Positions 54,557 through 64,000 of a stretch of 64,000 bases of DNA are shown here, piece by piece. Position 1 is the first letter of the stretch. The number at the start of each line of letters is the position of its first letter. The position numbers were made by a program, and so were the translations under genes. The stretch is taken from positions 106,592,893 to 106,656,892 of the forward strand of contig CM077594.1 in the NCBI GenBank assembly GCA_039654915.1, read 5' to 3'. The notes below the pieces were generated by a model, which worked only from the letters and a program-made list of their open reading frames with translations, was not told the DNA's origin and did no database searches. This DNA comes from Aquilaria yunnanensis. Taxonomy: Eukaryota; Streptophyta; Magnoliopsida; Malvales; Thymelaeaceae.

Positions 54557-55009
54557 CTAACTTGAATCAATTAAGAGTGATGTTAATTTGAGACGGAGGA
54601 AATTAACAGGACCAGCTCTTACAGGATTGGCTGACCTCCGGATGTGGACAATGTATTGATGGGTTATCCCGAGAACAGCCCCGAAGATCTTCATTTCCTC
54701 GCAACTCTCGTAAAAGGCGACTCTGTCCCCAACTTTTAGGCCTTTGGCGCGGACGAACGCCAGCCACCCCTGCGACAGAACTGGCTTAAGATAACGGCGT
54801 CCACGGCGCACGGAGCACACGAACCGCCAGCTGCGGCCGACCTCATCCCTGACCACCATGTGAGTGGCGAATCCTCTGCCGAAGGGGGGCAGCGCTGCCA
54901 AGCTCCTCGTCGGAACACTTAGCCGCTTGGTTATATCGGTGTGAGTCAGAGACTTGTCAAAAAGCATTTCAGCTCTACTCTTCTCTGCATCTTTCGGCTC
55001 GACGGCCAT
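54557..55009 (-). CDS. Stand-alone B3-domain protein, copy 1
   Basis: 150 aa, intronless, consisting almost only of one plant B3 DNA-binding domain: FDKSLTHTDITKRLSVPTRS, then THMVVRDEVGRSWRFVCSVR, then YLKPVLSQGWLAFVRAKGL and KVGDRVAFYE (about residues 15-110). Start MAVEPKDAEK at 55009 is shared with copy 2. The C-terminal 25 residues differ from copy 2. A TATATA-rich stretch about 60-85 bp upstream (55066-55092) may be the promoter. Likely a nuclear transcription factor; the target is unknown. The basic-rich C-terminal end may come from sequence drift after duplication. Confidence 0.85.
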   Translation of the reverse strand: MAVEPKDAEKSRAEMLFDKSLTHTDITKRLSVPTRSLAALPPFGRGFATHMVVRDEVGRSWRFVCSVRRGRRYLKPVLSQGWLAFVRAKGLKVGDRVAFYESCEEMKIFGAVLGITHQYIVHIRRSANPVRAGPVNFLRLKLTSLLIDSS

Positions 55010-55596
55010 ATAGAATCAGTCAGAATGAAGTGGAGCGATCGGTGGGGCTGGTAAGTGTACGAGTGTGCATCTATATATATATGTATATATATCTGTACAT
55101 TTTGTACATTTGCACTGTGTCTTTGGCCATAAACAGAACCATCGATGGAACGATCGAGGAGAATGCCAACAAACTGGTTGTATATAGATCACTAAGTCCA
55201 AAGTGTAAGAATTTGGTTATCATCATTGAGGCCGTCTAAGAGCCATGTACAGCCAACGGCCTAGTGTATGCGTCTGTATCATACAAAACTGTTTTTGTTT
55301 CCATGCACATTTGATTTCATGATTTCAAGACGGCACCCACCAAAACCAAGCCCATTGGGATTTCCGACTCCGAATATATATGTTTGATTACTATTAATCC
55401 CTTTTCGGCATAGAAATCTTCCCCATCCTGTTTTAATTTTAACTGGCCTCAAGATAACTGAAACTTTCTAAATGGAACATTTTCAATTTTAAAGACACAT
55501 AATACACACAACTCAGTACTGCCACTGCCTCGCCTCGCCTAGTATTTATTTTCTTGCATAAAATGATCTGTCAATGAACTGTTGAAAACTTTAAAA
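55010..55596. other. B3 copy 1 upstream region
   Basis: Minus-strand promoter with an (AT)n run. Segments here (for example near 55130 and 55370) are similar to the region upstream of B3 copy 2, showing that the duplication includes upstream DNA. Confidence 0.5.
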
Positions 55597-55604
55597 CTTA
55601 GGAC

Positions 55605-56074
55605 AAGGGGCGGAACCATCAGGACGGGGAGGCTGAATTTAGGCATTTTTAATATATATAAAGTTTATGTAAAGAAATAACTTTATTTAAATTATTTGAA
55701 AAAATACACTAAAATTATAATTTGAGTCCTTACCACTAAAGATGTTGCTACTTGATACTTCACAAACTCTTTGTTGCCGCAAGCTCTTCCTTTTCTTATT
55801 GGTTTGTGTGATCTTTCTATCTCAATTGACATGACAACAAGAAAATCTAAAAATTAGTTGAATTTTCAACTCCAAGTAAAAAAATGACACTAATACATTA
55901 ACATTGGTATACATTTTTACACAAAAAAGAGTTAAAATTAGAATTTTTTACTTTCTTTATACATATTCGTTTACAATTTATTTTTCTAAAATAGTTCATA
56001 AAGTATACAACATATATATAATTAAGAAAAGTCTTCGGGAGCGAGACACTCCGAGTGCCCTGGTTCCGCCTCTG
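55605..56074. mobile_element. hAT-type MITE candidate
   Basis: The left end GGGGCGGAACCATCAGG is inverted at the right end (reverse complement GAGGCGGAACCAGGGC). The flanks CTTAGGAC and CTTATAAC (8 bp, 6 matches) may be an eroded hAT duplication. About 470 bp, AT-rich, no coding. Confidence 0.45.
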
Positions 56075-56082
56075 CTTATAAC

Positions 56083-59000
56083 AAATACGCATGAATTTGC
56101 ATGACCATAATGCATGAAAAAGCAATATATACTAGACAAAATTACTATTCGATTTGTTCCAAGTAAATCCTTGATTTTAATGATAATAAATGTAATTTTT
56201 AGTGTGATTAATCTCATATTAAAAGTTTACATAGGGCTTTCAAGTTGTGCAAAACAACTTTCTAGTTCAAAGCTTAAGTGGTTTAAATTTTTTTCAAAAG
56301 AGAGAGTGAGAAAATATTACCTTTTAAAATTTAAATAAATAAAAAAGTTATAAAAATAAGAGTGAGAATGACAACTAAAAGGGGAAACAAGAATAGCGAC
56401 CAAAAATAGAAAGATCATGTCATCCATGTTCAAAGCTTTTCAAGTGCATTTAAAATGAAATGTTGATACTTGTTGAAAAATCTTGATTCCTTAGGTTAGT
56501 TTGTACAATTAAATGTGTTTTTTTTTAAACAAGTATGATTTCAAAATGACAAATTCTTTTAGGAATTTTCAAGTTTAATTTGTTAAAAAATATTTTAGTT
56601 GGCTAGTTTATGGCTTATAAGTGTTTAGCTCCCATTTTTGTGATTTGATCGGTTAAACATGCTTATTGAAGCTCATGTCTTTCGAAGATATGTGTTGACC
56701 TATAAAACTTGGACTTTAATTTGTTAACTAACAATTTTGAAAAGTTTGGTCTGTTTTTCAGCTGGCATGAATAGGACCCATATTTCGAAATAAATCAGAG
56801 GACTACATGTAGACATTTCAGTTGGCCATTAATGCTTAGTTCTAGCCGTTATTGACCACTAGAACTTGAGTTTAATCGATTAAACTCGACAGAAAGAAAA
56901 CCTGCAGTGCACACACAGAAAGAGTAATAGTTAGCAGATTTTGAGGCATTTTTTCAGATTTTTCCAGCTGCCATCTAACAGCCCTCTTACTCCTAAAAGA
57001 GTACAAATACATTAAAAAATGCTTGGAGAAATACTCTTAGTCATTAGAAGTGAGAATTCGTCATCAAAATTAAAAGCAAAACAATGCTAAAAATTGAGAA
57101 TTAGCCAAGAGACTTGTGCTTACCCTTGCTCATCTTTCTCATGTGCTTCAATTGCTCTTGTAACGTTGTAAACACTAAGTTGGTGGGATTATTTTATAAG
57201 ATTGGGCTATCTTGTTATAAGGTAAAGATGATCGGTAAGGATTCTAACTAACCTCTAGGAAAACTAGTGAAAGTTAATGATAGATAGAACTACCAAAAAA
57301 ATTATAAGACACTGTAAATTCTTGAATTGTTAGTGGAGGAAAAATTTTCAGGTAGTAATTTGAGAAAAGTAGTACGCTCTTAAGATGAGATGCCCAACCT
57401 TTTATAAAAAATCTTGTTTCCAAGCTTTTCTCCATCTAATTGCTTGCTTATTGCTTGAGTTCTTTTTATTGCTTCAAGTTAGTTGACTTGTTGCAACATT
57501 TGAAAATCTAATCAAAGCATGTTTTCAAAATAAAATTTAGGATTTTTATGGTAGATTTTTTTTTGTTAGATTAGGTTCATTTGGGTTTTTTTATTTGATT
57601 TTTGCTTAAAGGTTTTAAAAGCTCCTTTTTTTGGTAGTTTTTAGAAAGCGAGCAATCCACCTCCTTTTTGTTTGCACCTGGGACAACAAAATACATGTAC
57701 ATCATATACAAAATTGGAACAAAAATGTGGTTCAAGTAGGAAAAATAAATGGTCAAAACCGGAACTGACTTTCCATTAAAAAAATAACGGAAAAAAACAG
57801 AACTTTTTTTTTTAACAAATATCATATTAAAATTTTAAATAACTTATAAACGATAAAAATAATATATTTAAAACTTTATTGTTAAACCAACAAAATGTTT
57901 TTTTGCTAAGCTTTACCGCTAATTGCTAAATTGTTGCGAAAAGGAGGTGATTAAATTTGTCTAAATTATGTATCATCTGACCAACCGTAAGATTGATCAA
58001 GTATAGTAGGATCAATACCCCGATTTGCAGCTAATTACGCAATTATACGATATACTAAGTCGAGTGGGGCCAATGTATTTTAGACAATGATTTCCGTGCC
58101 AAAAGTTTTAGGTCAAACTAAACCTTGTTAACTAATGTAACTCATACCTCATCATCTCAAATTTATTTTACAATTCGTTTACTCAAAACAATTTACCCTG
58201 TGATCTATAACTTGAATCGACTCATATCCAAACCATTAAATTGGGGGTAATTTGCCTTTTTGGTTGGGACACTTGACCCTTTGATAGCCGATCAAGTTGG
58301 TGAGTCAAGAGGCAAGTGTCTTATTCTCCAATTCATCTTTCTAGCTTATTTTCTTTACTACATTATAGGAAGGTTACATTCATTTGTTCTGAGTTTCAAA
58401 TCCAGGCATGAACTTTTTCTTGATAAAAATTGTGTGCTTAGGCTTAAAACATGTTTGGGCTATTTGGGTTGAGTCTTTTGTGGGTTTGGGCTTGTGATGG
58501 GTTGTTTGGGTTTTACTGCCTATTCATTTAATTGGGGCAAGTTGACATGGTTTTCATTAAAGTGAAGTTGCGCATGTGAGCCTTGTTTTAGTTTGCCCAA
58601 AAAGTTAGGCGCATTTATAGCCAAGCCATGATTGAATGCAAGAGCTCTTTTTCTCCACCTTTACTCTTAGTAGGCATTTTCTCATAGCTCTCTCTCTCCT
58701 CATTTATAGGCAGGCCATGATTGAATCTAATTGCACTGGAGCATGACTTCAACAGGGTCTTCATCACTTGGTTGCTCTCAACTTCATCTGCCATATTCTA
58801 CATCTGGGTTCCTTGACTAATCAAAATTTGAAGATAATTTTACTCCCCTGTTCTGTTTGGGACACAAAGGTAGAAAGCCTCGGACTAGATGGGCTTGTTG
58901 GGAAGTGGATGGAGGTAGACCCGTAAAAGAGGTGTGTCTCAAGCCTTGGGCAAGTGGAGTGTGTGAATCAGGGATCAATGGGCGATTTTGGTGTTGTTGT

Positions 59001-59709
59001 TTAGTGGGTTTTGCGTTGAACACGCTCGATGGAAGTTGTAGGCGAGAACTTTGGGGGCAAAAGAAGAACAAAAACATGTACCTTGAACGATGGCTATCTT
59101 GCTGGTGTCCTTGATTTTCCGTCTCACTTGTGATCCCTGGTGGCTGGAATTGTATGAGGATGAGGATGAGGATGAGTGAGATGTGTTCATTGCCAAGCAC
59201 GCAAGGGTAGAAGGAAGGAGATGCGGCAATGATTTGGGAAGGAGATGCCATGTAATACAACTAAATTTCAGGGGTAAATAAGTCATGTTCACCATGGTCC
59301 CCATATTCACAAATCAAAACTTTGATGTTGTGCTCTTTAGATTTTGAGTGTTTTAGGTTATTATCTTTCTTTTTAAGATGATGTTTGTACATCTTAATTT
59401 TTTTTATTTTTAATAAAATTTTCATTGCTGATAAAAAAAATCTTTTGTTTGTGTCCCAAGCTCAATCATGTGCTTTGAACTTATATATACAAAATATCCC
59501 TTTACCTCATGTTTGGATGAATGAATTTTAAGTAGAATTTCATTTTAAATAGGTATTTTAGAAATCTCGAAGCAAAATTCATTGTCTGATTAAATACGAG
59601 AATAGAATTTCACAATTACAAATGGATTTAAAATTGGAATTTGAACTGTTAAAATCCCAAATTAAATTACACCAAATATGTGGTACTCTTTTTTCTTTTT
59701 TCTTATTTT
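56083..59709. other. 3.6 kb intergenic, no supported gene
   Basis: AT-rich. Between 58820 and 59300 overlapping open frames exist on both strands, but none carries a recognisable domain. A TTTTTATTTTTAATAAAATTTTC-like stretch near 59400 followed by an A run resembles the tail of a non-LTR element. Nothing else supportable. Confidence 0.4.
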
Positions 59710-59735
59710 GGGGGGGGGGGGGGGGGGGGGGGGGG
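59710..59735. repeat. Homopolymeric G run
   Basis: 26 consecutive G followed by a G-rich T/G stretch up to 59757. The exact length is likely unreliable in any assembly. Confidence 0.9.
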
Positions 59736-60159
59736 TGTGGGGGTTGGGTGGCGGGGTAGGAAGGGCAGCATAATTAGATTAACAAATATGTGGTATTCTA
59801 AAATGATGTCTCTGAAATTTTTGTTCTCGAAAGTACTCTTCTTCTTCTTCGTTTAACATCTCTTTCCTCCAGTTCTAATCCAATAATAACAAACAAAACA
59901 CCTCTCTTCTACTGTCTACTCCCTCAATCCGTAGCAGCTCTTCGGCTTAAGCCATCTTCACAATCACCAGCTCCACCACGGCTGGAAGAGGGAACTCCAG
60001 AAGCATCGATATTTCTGCAGCGGCCGTCTACCGATTCATCCCGTTGGGTCATCCGAAGGACACCAAACATCACGCTGGAGAAATCCTCGATGAGCTGCAA
60101 CAAGGGGTCAAACCTCCGATCCGGTGCTCTGGACGACCAGTTCCAAACCGGTATAAAAA

Positions 60160-60443
60160 ATCAGAGGCCGCAAGGACGAAACAGGGTAGGACAGCCCAAG
60201 AACTTGCCGGCGAGGGCGCAGACGCTATCTAGCTCGTCCTTCAAGTGCACATTCTCAATTCTGAGGTGTTGCTCTTCCAAGAAGATATTGCAAATGATCG
60301 GCGGACAGCAACATTTTGCCAGAAATCGGGTTTCTCATGGCGTCGCGGATGGACATGTTGTCGGCTCCGAGCTTGTCATTCTCTTGAAGGAGGAGTGTCG
60401 TCGGTCCAATTTCATGGATTGGAGACAGTACGATATTAAACAC
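60160..60443 (-). pseudogene. HD-ZIP class IV fragment
   Basis: The minus strand reads [20 protein letters not shown] near 60440-60340 and, after a frameshift, [20 protein letters not shown] and [10 protein letters not shown] near 60285-60190. These match the zipper-loop region just before the START domain of HD-ZIP IV factors (ATML1/PDF2/ANL2 group, from memory). The conserved Cys pair of the loop is lost and a stop separates the two parts; no homeobox or START domain is nearby. Broken remnant, no function expected. Confidence 0.75.
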
Positions 60444-60694
60444 AAAATTGTCAGAGATGGGTAGCGGAAGTTGTTGAATTCAAAGGGCTCCGTCCTCATT
60501 CATCTGCTGGTTGGAGTGATTGATTTGAAGTTTAGCTGCGGAGAGTACTTAGAAGTTGGAATCAAATCCATGGTTTTAATGTTATTACCAAATCCTAAAT
60601 ATAGGAATTTGAAATATTCCTAGAAAAATCGAGATTTGATTCATGATCAGCGGCTTTACTCTGCCTTTTCCTCTGTTTTGTTATATCATACAAA

Positions 60695-60890
60695 AAAAAA
60701 GGAGGAACAGGGAAGATTGAATCCAGGATGTCTTAAGTCTTACTTCTGTTGTTGGGCTTAATTATCCAAAGTCCAGATGTAACCATTGGAATTTTGCTTC
60801 TTCAGACCCAATTTTTGTTTTGGGCTTTGTAATACACTACCCAACAAATCCTAAGCTGACCTAAGTCGTCTTCTTCCCGTGATTACCTCG
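60695..60890 (+). repeat. Duplicated promoter-like segment, copy B
   Basis: Matches 49420-49612 over its whole length (GTTGTTGGGCTTAAT, CCAAAGTCCAGATGTAA, TTTTGCTTCTTCAGACCCA, CTGACCTAAGTCGTCTTCTT). It abuts and slightly overlaps the 3' end of B3 copy 2 and would drive transcription antisense to it if active. Confidence 0.7.
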
Positions 60891-61316
60891 CTGCCCTGCC
60901 CGCCTCTGCTTTTTCGCACTTACATTACAGCGGTCGGATCTCCGGATGTGGGCAATGTACTGGTGGGTTCTTCCGAGAAGTGCACCGAAGATCTTCGTCT
61001 CCTCACCAACACTCTCATAAAACGATATCTTGTCACCAACCTTGAGGCCTTTCTCGCGGACAAACGCCAGCCACCCCTGCGACAGAACTGGCTTCAGATA
61101 ACGGCGGTTTCGGCGGACCGAGCAGACGAACCGCCAGCTGCAGCCAGTCTCATCCCTGACAACCATTTGGGTGGAAAATCCTCCGCCAAAAGGTGGCAGC
61201 GACACCAAACTCCTCGTCGGAATACTCAGCCGCTTGGTTACATCGGTGTGAGTCAGAGACTTTTCAAAGATCATTTCGGCAGTTATCTTCTTCACATCTT
61301 TCGGTTCGACGGCCAT
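60861..61316 (-). CDS. Stand-alone B3-domain protein, copy 2
   Basis: 151 aa from the ATG at 61316 (MAVEPKDVKK); an open extension upstream is not conserved in copy 1. One B3 domain: FEKSLTHTDVTKRLSIPTRS, TQMVVRDETGCSWRFVCSVR, YLKPVLSQGWLAFVREKGLK, VGDKISFYES. Clearly paralogous to copy 1, with indels only near the C-terminus, where it ends in a Lys/Arg/Gly-rich tail (AKKQRRAGQRGN). The last about 30 bp lie in the duplicated promoter-like segment, so the tail and stop probably come from that junction. Nuclear DNA-binding protein by family. Confidence 0.85.
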   Translation of the reverse strand: MAVEPKDVKKITAEMIFEKSLTHTDVTKRLSIPTRSLVSLPPFGGGFSTQMVVRDETGCSWRFVCSVRRNRRYLKPVLSQGWLAFVREKGLKVGDKISFYESVGEETKIFGALLGRTHQYIAHIRRSDRCNVSAKKQRRAGQRGNHGKKTT

Positions 61317-62084
61317 GTAGGATGAAGTGGAGCGATAGGGCTGGCAAGTGTAAGGGTGAGTGCGCATGTATATCTTTACATTTTGTGCGCTTGCTTCCGG
61401 TTCGGCATTAAAAACAGAAAAACTGAAGTGGAGCTATAAGTTAAATTTTCAGTAGCTCGGGACAAGGTGGAAAGCCAGCCAGGCCCTGGGCTCTAATCTA
61501 CTGGGTTTCTGCATTTACCGATGAAAAGAATAAGTGACCGCCAACGAGATTGGTTGGAACAAGTGAAGAAGACAAGGTTAGAGTCTAGGAAATGCGTTCC
61601 GAGGTAGGTGACAAATCTCCCCATCCTTTTGGTTCACCAAATCAAGCCATGCTAAATACTCCAAATTATACAACTGCATTTGTTTTTATGCACGCTGCGA
61701 GTCGGCAACGGAATATGAACTCATTCCGGCTCGATCGAATATGTTTGATTAATAATAAATTCGTTTGAAAACGAACCTTATGTAGACCCATTAGCAATGC
61801 CTGGCTATTGTTAATAATTTATTCCCGTTAAACGAAAAATTTTTTCTTTGATATAAGCTCTTTCTCAAATATGCATCGTTTATTTGATACCATTACTGTC
61901 ACAAAATTGTACCATACATATTACACACCATAAGGAACAATATTGTTTCGCATACTTATACCGGCATATATACTTACCATAAAAATGGAATATATATATA
62001 TATATATATAGGAGCTCAGGGTTAAAGAATCGTATTAATTTTCTAAAGTTGTTAATTAATTGTCGGAGATGGAGAAGCTGCGTA
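61317..62084. other. B3 copy 2 upstream region
   Basis: Minus-strand promoter sequence related to that of copy 1, then AT-rich DNA with an (AT)n run at about 61990-62010. No gene. Confidence 0.45.
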
Positions 62085-62232
62085 GCTAGAACTTACACTG
62101 GCTGTACGGACGGCAACAATCGTAGTGGTGGGAAATACATATCAGTGCGAGTGAGTCAAGACTTTTCAAAGATGATTCCAGCTGAGCTGCTGATCTCTTG
62201 TTTGCATTTTTCGGTTCGGCAGCCGCGCGCAT
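62085..62232 (-). pseudogene. B3 gene remnant, copy 3
   Basis: From 62232 the minus strand reads a start like MRAAAEPKNANK and aligns base by base with the first about 75 bp of copy 2 (for example GACTTTTCAAAGAT on the plus strand). A 1-bp loss after the FEKSL-equivalent codons shifts the frame and the B3 core is absent. The upstream similarity to copies 1 and 2 continues to about 62345. Confidence 0.75.
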
Positions 62233-62345
62233 ATATAGAAATGGACACGAGCGATACCTGATAAGCCTACGCAGCACGAGTGTGTGCTAATGCATATATT
62301 TTTAATTCTGCATACATTTTGTCTATCTGCGCTACGTTGTTTTCC

Positions 62346-62598
62346 GGTTCGGCAATATAAGGATCTAAACTTAAATTGAGATGTAAGCTAAAATTTTCAG
62401 TGGCTTGTAGTTGTATGAACGCAAAAAGCAATTAAGGCCTTAATTTGATTTTAATTTAATTTTCATATGGTTTGATCTGCATTTATGGATCGCAACAAGG
62501 AGAGGGGCCAAATTTATTGTTGGAGAATTAAGACGACAAGGTTAGCTAGGGTCTAACAGCCATGGGTTTTGAACACTGCATCCTTTTGCTGCACCAAT
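62346..62598. other. Intergenic between the B3 remnant and the solo LTR
   Basis: Ordinary AT-rich sequence; nothing seen. Confidence 0.4.
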
Positions 62599-62603
62599 CA
62601 AGC

Positions 62604-63576
62604 TGATAGCCAAAGGCTATTGCCTCCTCGGTAGTAACTCCCTGCCAGAATATTGGCCGAGGAGTCTGACGTCACCCAAGAGAGGATCTTTTTACGGACC
62701 TCGGAAGGTGCGAAGTCAAACACTATGAGCTCGAGACTTCGGTTAGCTCGTCAGGAATTCCGAGGACAACACCGTCTCCATCGAGGGGCCAAACTGACTG
62801 CCTCCGGGTACGAGAGCCATCTCTCTGAAGCAAGGGAGAATCTCCCCGAAGGCAGAGGCCCCGAAGAGGATCTTCCCCGAACAAGAAACACCTGAGCAAG
62901 GGAATCCCCTAACTATGGGTGTGAGTCCCGAAGAAGGTGTTCATCAAGGGAACTCCCAGAACTATGGGATAGATCCCGAAGGACGTGCTCGCACCAAAGG
63001 ACGGATAGAATCCGAAGAGGGTGCACGCACCGAAGGGCGACCTCGCCCAGGGGACCTCGGGAGTACGGTATGAGCATTTAAGGAGCCTCTGACATGTCGC
63101 CCACAAGCCCTACACGTCACATCTGAACGGCGAACTGACACGCCGCAGCCGCTCCCGTCCTGACACAACCCGTCCGGGTCCAGGGCTAAAGGAGGCTGCA
63201 AACGGCTGCCTGTCCCCTAGGTCCAAAACTACAGATCAAATTCGACCGAACACGTGTCATGATCTGAACGGACCAGCTACTCCTATAAATACTAGGAAAT
63301 GGGACTGGGCAAAGGATGGGCATTTTTCCTCCCTCTGAGAAAACACAAAACAGGCAAGACACTTGATCCCTTAGTGTTCTTCCTCCACTTTCACTCAGAA
63401 AACTGACTTGGGCGTCGGAGGGTCCTCCCCGGAAAAGCAAACCGGGGACCTCCTAACCTCTTCTTTGAGCTTTTCAGGCACACTCAGCTGGGAAACCAGA
63501 GCTCCAGGCTCTCGCCTCCTCAGGAAGTCTCTCCATCTGTCAACATGACAGCAAACGAAGATGCCTTGGGGCATCA
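62604..63576 (+). mobile_element. Solo LTR of a Ty3-gypsy-like element
   Basis: 973 bp, starting TGATAGCC and ending GGGCATCA (short inverted termini), flanked by the exact 5-bp duplication CAAGC (62599-62603 and 63577-63581). GC-rich, with a TATA box TATAAATA at 63284-63291 and a downstream GGGCGTCGGAGGGTCCTCCC stretch of the kind seen in plant gypsy LTR leaders. No internal domain, primer site or second LTR in the window, so it arose by recombination between LTRs. Frames inside are not genes. Confidence 0.8.
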
Positions 63577-63581
63577 CAAGC

Positions 63582-64000
63582 GAAGTTAGAAATTTCAAAT
63601 CATAAATTGAAGGTCCAAGCCTAGGCCATATGTGGCGGAGAAATGATTCGGGTAAATTAATTTCAGGGAAATTAAGGATTAGTTATGAGACATTGCCAAG
63701 AGAATGTTTTTTTTTCTTTTTCCTTCATGGAAGAGATATATGTTCATTTATATATGTGTGTATGTTTATATTACTTTTTAATATTTGATCTATATGGATA
63801 TATGTGAATATATTTTCTCTTTTATTTATATGCATATGTTCTTTCCATTAAATACATTTGTACCTCTGTACATTTGTGTTTTAGAATTTGTCTTGTATAC
63901 ATGTATCTGAATGTATATGTGATTTTCTTTGTAGGTGATACCTAATGACCTCCTTCAAGTTCACTCAGTTACGAGCAACAAAGGGAAGTGTCAAAGTATA
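63582..64000. other. AT-rich window end
   Basis: (AT/GT)-rich sequence around 63730-63860; no gene seen. Confidence 0.4.

Noticed and set aside
58857..59260. Opposed 85-147 aa frames, possibly a LINE remnant
   Set aside because: No reverse-transcriptase or zinc-finger motif could be recognised in either strand, only a weak tail-like A/T run downstream.

Overview
This is a nuclear window from a flowering plant, most likely a eudicot. The genes are split by many GT-AG introns, the protein genes are plant versions of housekeeping enzymes, an internal telomere-like tract is of the TTTAGGG type, and the spaces between genes are AT-rich and full of nested plant transposons. Three genes (mitochondrial polynucleotide phosphorylase, organellar NADP-isocitrate dehydrogenase, tRNA m1A58 methyltransferase TRM61) appear, from memory, in the same neighbourhood as Arabidopsis At5g14580-At5g14590-At5g14600, so the window looks like a conserved gene block stretched by insertions. 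The species cannot be named from the sequence alone.

Layout. 1-1243: first four exons of PNPase (minus). 2191-28501: a small Mutator-like element (9-bp target duplication) into which a 25.3-kb Ogre/Tat-type Ty3-gypsy LTR retrotransposon has inserted (2393-27687, 5-bp duplication ACATG, about 3.65-kb LTRs, tRNA-Arg primer site). 28502-32500: older inverted-repeat elements. 32548-37644: NADP-ICDH, 15 exons. 38416-40084: CPYC glutaredoxin, 4 exons. 41600-48800: an inverted-repeat element, a 2.5-kb minisatellite with a 152-bp higher-order unit, a degenerate interstitial telomeric tract and T-rich repeats. 50040-51278: TRM61, 3 exons, with a SINE just downstream. 52536-54022: a Pack-MULE-like element. 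54557-62232: two intact stand-alone B3-domain genes and a decayed third copy, with an HD-ZIP IV pseudogene fragment between them. 62604-63576: a solo LTR.

The most unusual object is the retrotransposon. Besides the usual Ogre parts (extra ORF1, gag-protease, an in-frame intron, RT with two RNase H domains, integrase) it carries about 8.5 kb of cargo between integrase and the 3' LTR. The cargo holds four tandem, equal-length (182 aa) genes for a basic cysteine-rich finger protein whose layout resembles the small nucleic-acid-binding proteins of carla/allexivirus-type plant viruses. These are followed by an intact, intronless LOG-type (LONELY GUY) cytokinin-activating enzyme gene. Copies 2-4 and LOG each have their own TATA box, and LOG is preceded by about seven 87-bp repeats that look like amplified spacer/promoter sequence from the upstream genes. 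A 26-copy 86-bp hairpin-rich array then leads to the polypurine tract. The LTRs are nearly identical, so the insertion is recent. A cargo module combining a possible silencing-suppressor-like family with a hormone-activating enzyme is the best candidate here for an undescribed system. The functional reading is inference.
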